Positions 63,613 through 64,000 of a stretch of DNA of 64,000 bases are shown here, piece after piece. The notes beneath the pieces are model-generated. The model was not told where the DNA came from. It did not search any database and was given only the letters and a program-made list of their open reading frames with translations. Position 1 is the stretch's first letter. Each line of letters starts with the position of its first letter. A program made the position numbers and the translations under genes. This DNA is from Xanthomonas arboricola pv. juglandis (GTDB lineage Bacteria; Pseudomonadota; Gammaproteobacteria; Xanthomonadales; Xanthomonadaceae). The DNA lies in assembly GCF_001013475.1 (NCBI RefSeq), contig NZ_JZEF01000002.1, positions 870,785-934,784 of the forward strand, in the 5' to 3' direction.

Positions 63613-64000
63613 TCAGCCTGCCGCGCAGAAGCCGAATTCGGCCGTCGCACCGGCGGCCAGGGTGCGGTTGAAGTCCACGCCGCTGGCCTTGAGCGTGCTG
63701 CCGCTCTGCGACCAGGTGACGTTCCAGGCGTTGTTGACGGTGCCGGTGACCGGTAGCGAGATCGCCCAGGTGCCGCTGGCGGTGCCGGTGTTGGTGACCT
63801 GCACGCGATTGCAGTAGCCACCGTTCCACTGGCTGTCCACGCTGACCTTGGTGCTGAAGCTGCCGCTGGGTGTCGGCGTCGGTGTCGGTGTCGGAGTGGG
63901 AGTAGGCGTCGGCGTGGTGCTGCTCACCGTGCCCCACAGTGTCCGCAGCAGCACCATCTTGTCTTCGCGCACGCTGGTCCAGTCGTCGCGCAGGATGCCG
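63613..64000 (-). CDS. Partial endoglucanase C-terminus with CBM2 (runs off right edge)
   Basis: The visible 129 codons read GILRDDWTSVREDKMVLLRT at the end of a catalytic domain, then a Pro/Thr linker (TPTPTPTPTP) and a family 2 carbohydrate-binding module (GGYCNRVQVTNTGTASGTWA, VNNAWNVTWSQSGSTLKASG, TAEFGFCAAG). CBM2 binds crystalline cellulose through surface Trp residues. The catalytic family cannot be told from this fragment, though a GH5 cellulase of the EngXCA kind is likely. The protein would be secreted by the type II system. Confidence 0.85.
   Translation of the reverse strand, partial: GILRDDWTSVREDKMVLLRTLWGTVSSTTPTPTPTPTPTPTPTPSGSFSTKVSVDSQWNGGYCNRVQVTNTGTASGTWAISLPVTGTVNNAWNVTWSQSGSTLKASGVDFNRTLAAGATAEFGFCAAG

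Noticed and set aside
63840..63900. GGTGTCGGTGTCGG-type repeats as a microsatellite element
   Set aside because: They encode the Pro/Thr linker between the catalytic domain and CBM2, so they are explained by coding.

Overview
The window reads as chromosomal DNA of a plant-associated Xanthomonas. The evidence is high GC content, a type IV secretion effector with a C-terminal XVIPCD-like tail, a gene behind a HrpX-type PIP box with the look of a type III effector, tandem precursors of xanthomonin-type lasso peptides, plant cell-wall-degrading enzymes (endoglucanase with CBM2, GH5-expansin, GH43 arabinanase), and GATTCCC and GTAGGAGCG repeats. The species cannot be fixed from this window. No rRNA, tRNA, CRISPR array or complete insertion sequence was seen.

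Region 1 (1-6033) is accessory, toxin-like DNA. A minus-strand gene cut by the left edge encodes a small possible His/Cys hydrolase and follows a lipoprotein gene. Two overlapping membrane-protein genes lie upstream. On the plus strand, a predicted sRNA of about 60 nt (1806-1865) has a perfect -35 box and its own terminator. It is complementary to the leader of a two-gene operon that ends in a SymE-family toxin. Next comes a type IV effector candidate with HExxH and XVIPCD, sandwiched between lipoprotein genes that are probable immunity proteins, and then a further lipoprotein gene.

Region 2 (6496-16717) is a lasso peptide locus. On the plus strand are a FecI-like sigma factor, a shortened FecR, a TonB-dependent receptor and an Atxe-type isopeptidase. 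Convergent on the minus strand are two precursors (cores GGPLAGEEIGGFNVPGISEE and GGPLAGEEMGGSTTLGISQD), a fused B protein and the cyclase. A GntR regulator sits at the far end. Two intercistronic hairpins probably set the ratio of precursor to enzyme. The receptor and precursor genes share an upstream GAAAATCAA element. The inferred logic is regulated synthesis, TonB-dependent uptake and hydrolysis of the lasso peptide.

Region 3 (17004-40848) is mostly housekeeping and peripheral metabolism: an HSL-type hydrolase, an unusual SDR, a glutathionyl-hydroquinone reductase, a VOC protein, a DPP4-like peptidase, a DUF1615 lipoprotein, a diguanylate cyclase, an Rrf2 regulator with an FAD oxidoreductase, a methyltransferase, a DMT transporter and a solute-binding protein. 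Two interaction-type genes stand out: a predicted alpha-helical pore-forming toxin (24307-25482) and a GAD-like protein (28531-29964).

Region 4 (40911-64000) mixes virulence functions with signalling. A GH5-expansin gene is broken by a frameshift and a GH43 arabinanase gene by an amber codon. Intact genes include cycA, the PIP-box effector candidate, an AIM24 protein, a trehalase, a DUF72 protein, a Fpg/Nei glycosylase, a GAF protein, an M16 protease, a GAF/PAS/GGDEF sensor and a chemoreceptor. The right edge cuts an endoglucanase with a CBM2. Dispersed palindromic repeats occupy 52548-53368 and 60537-61172.
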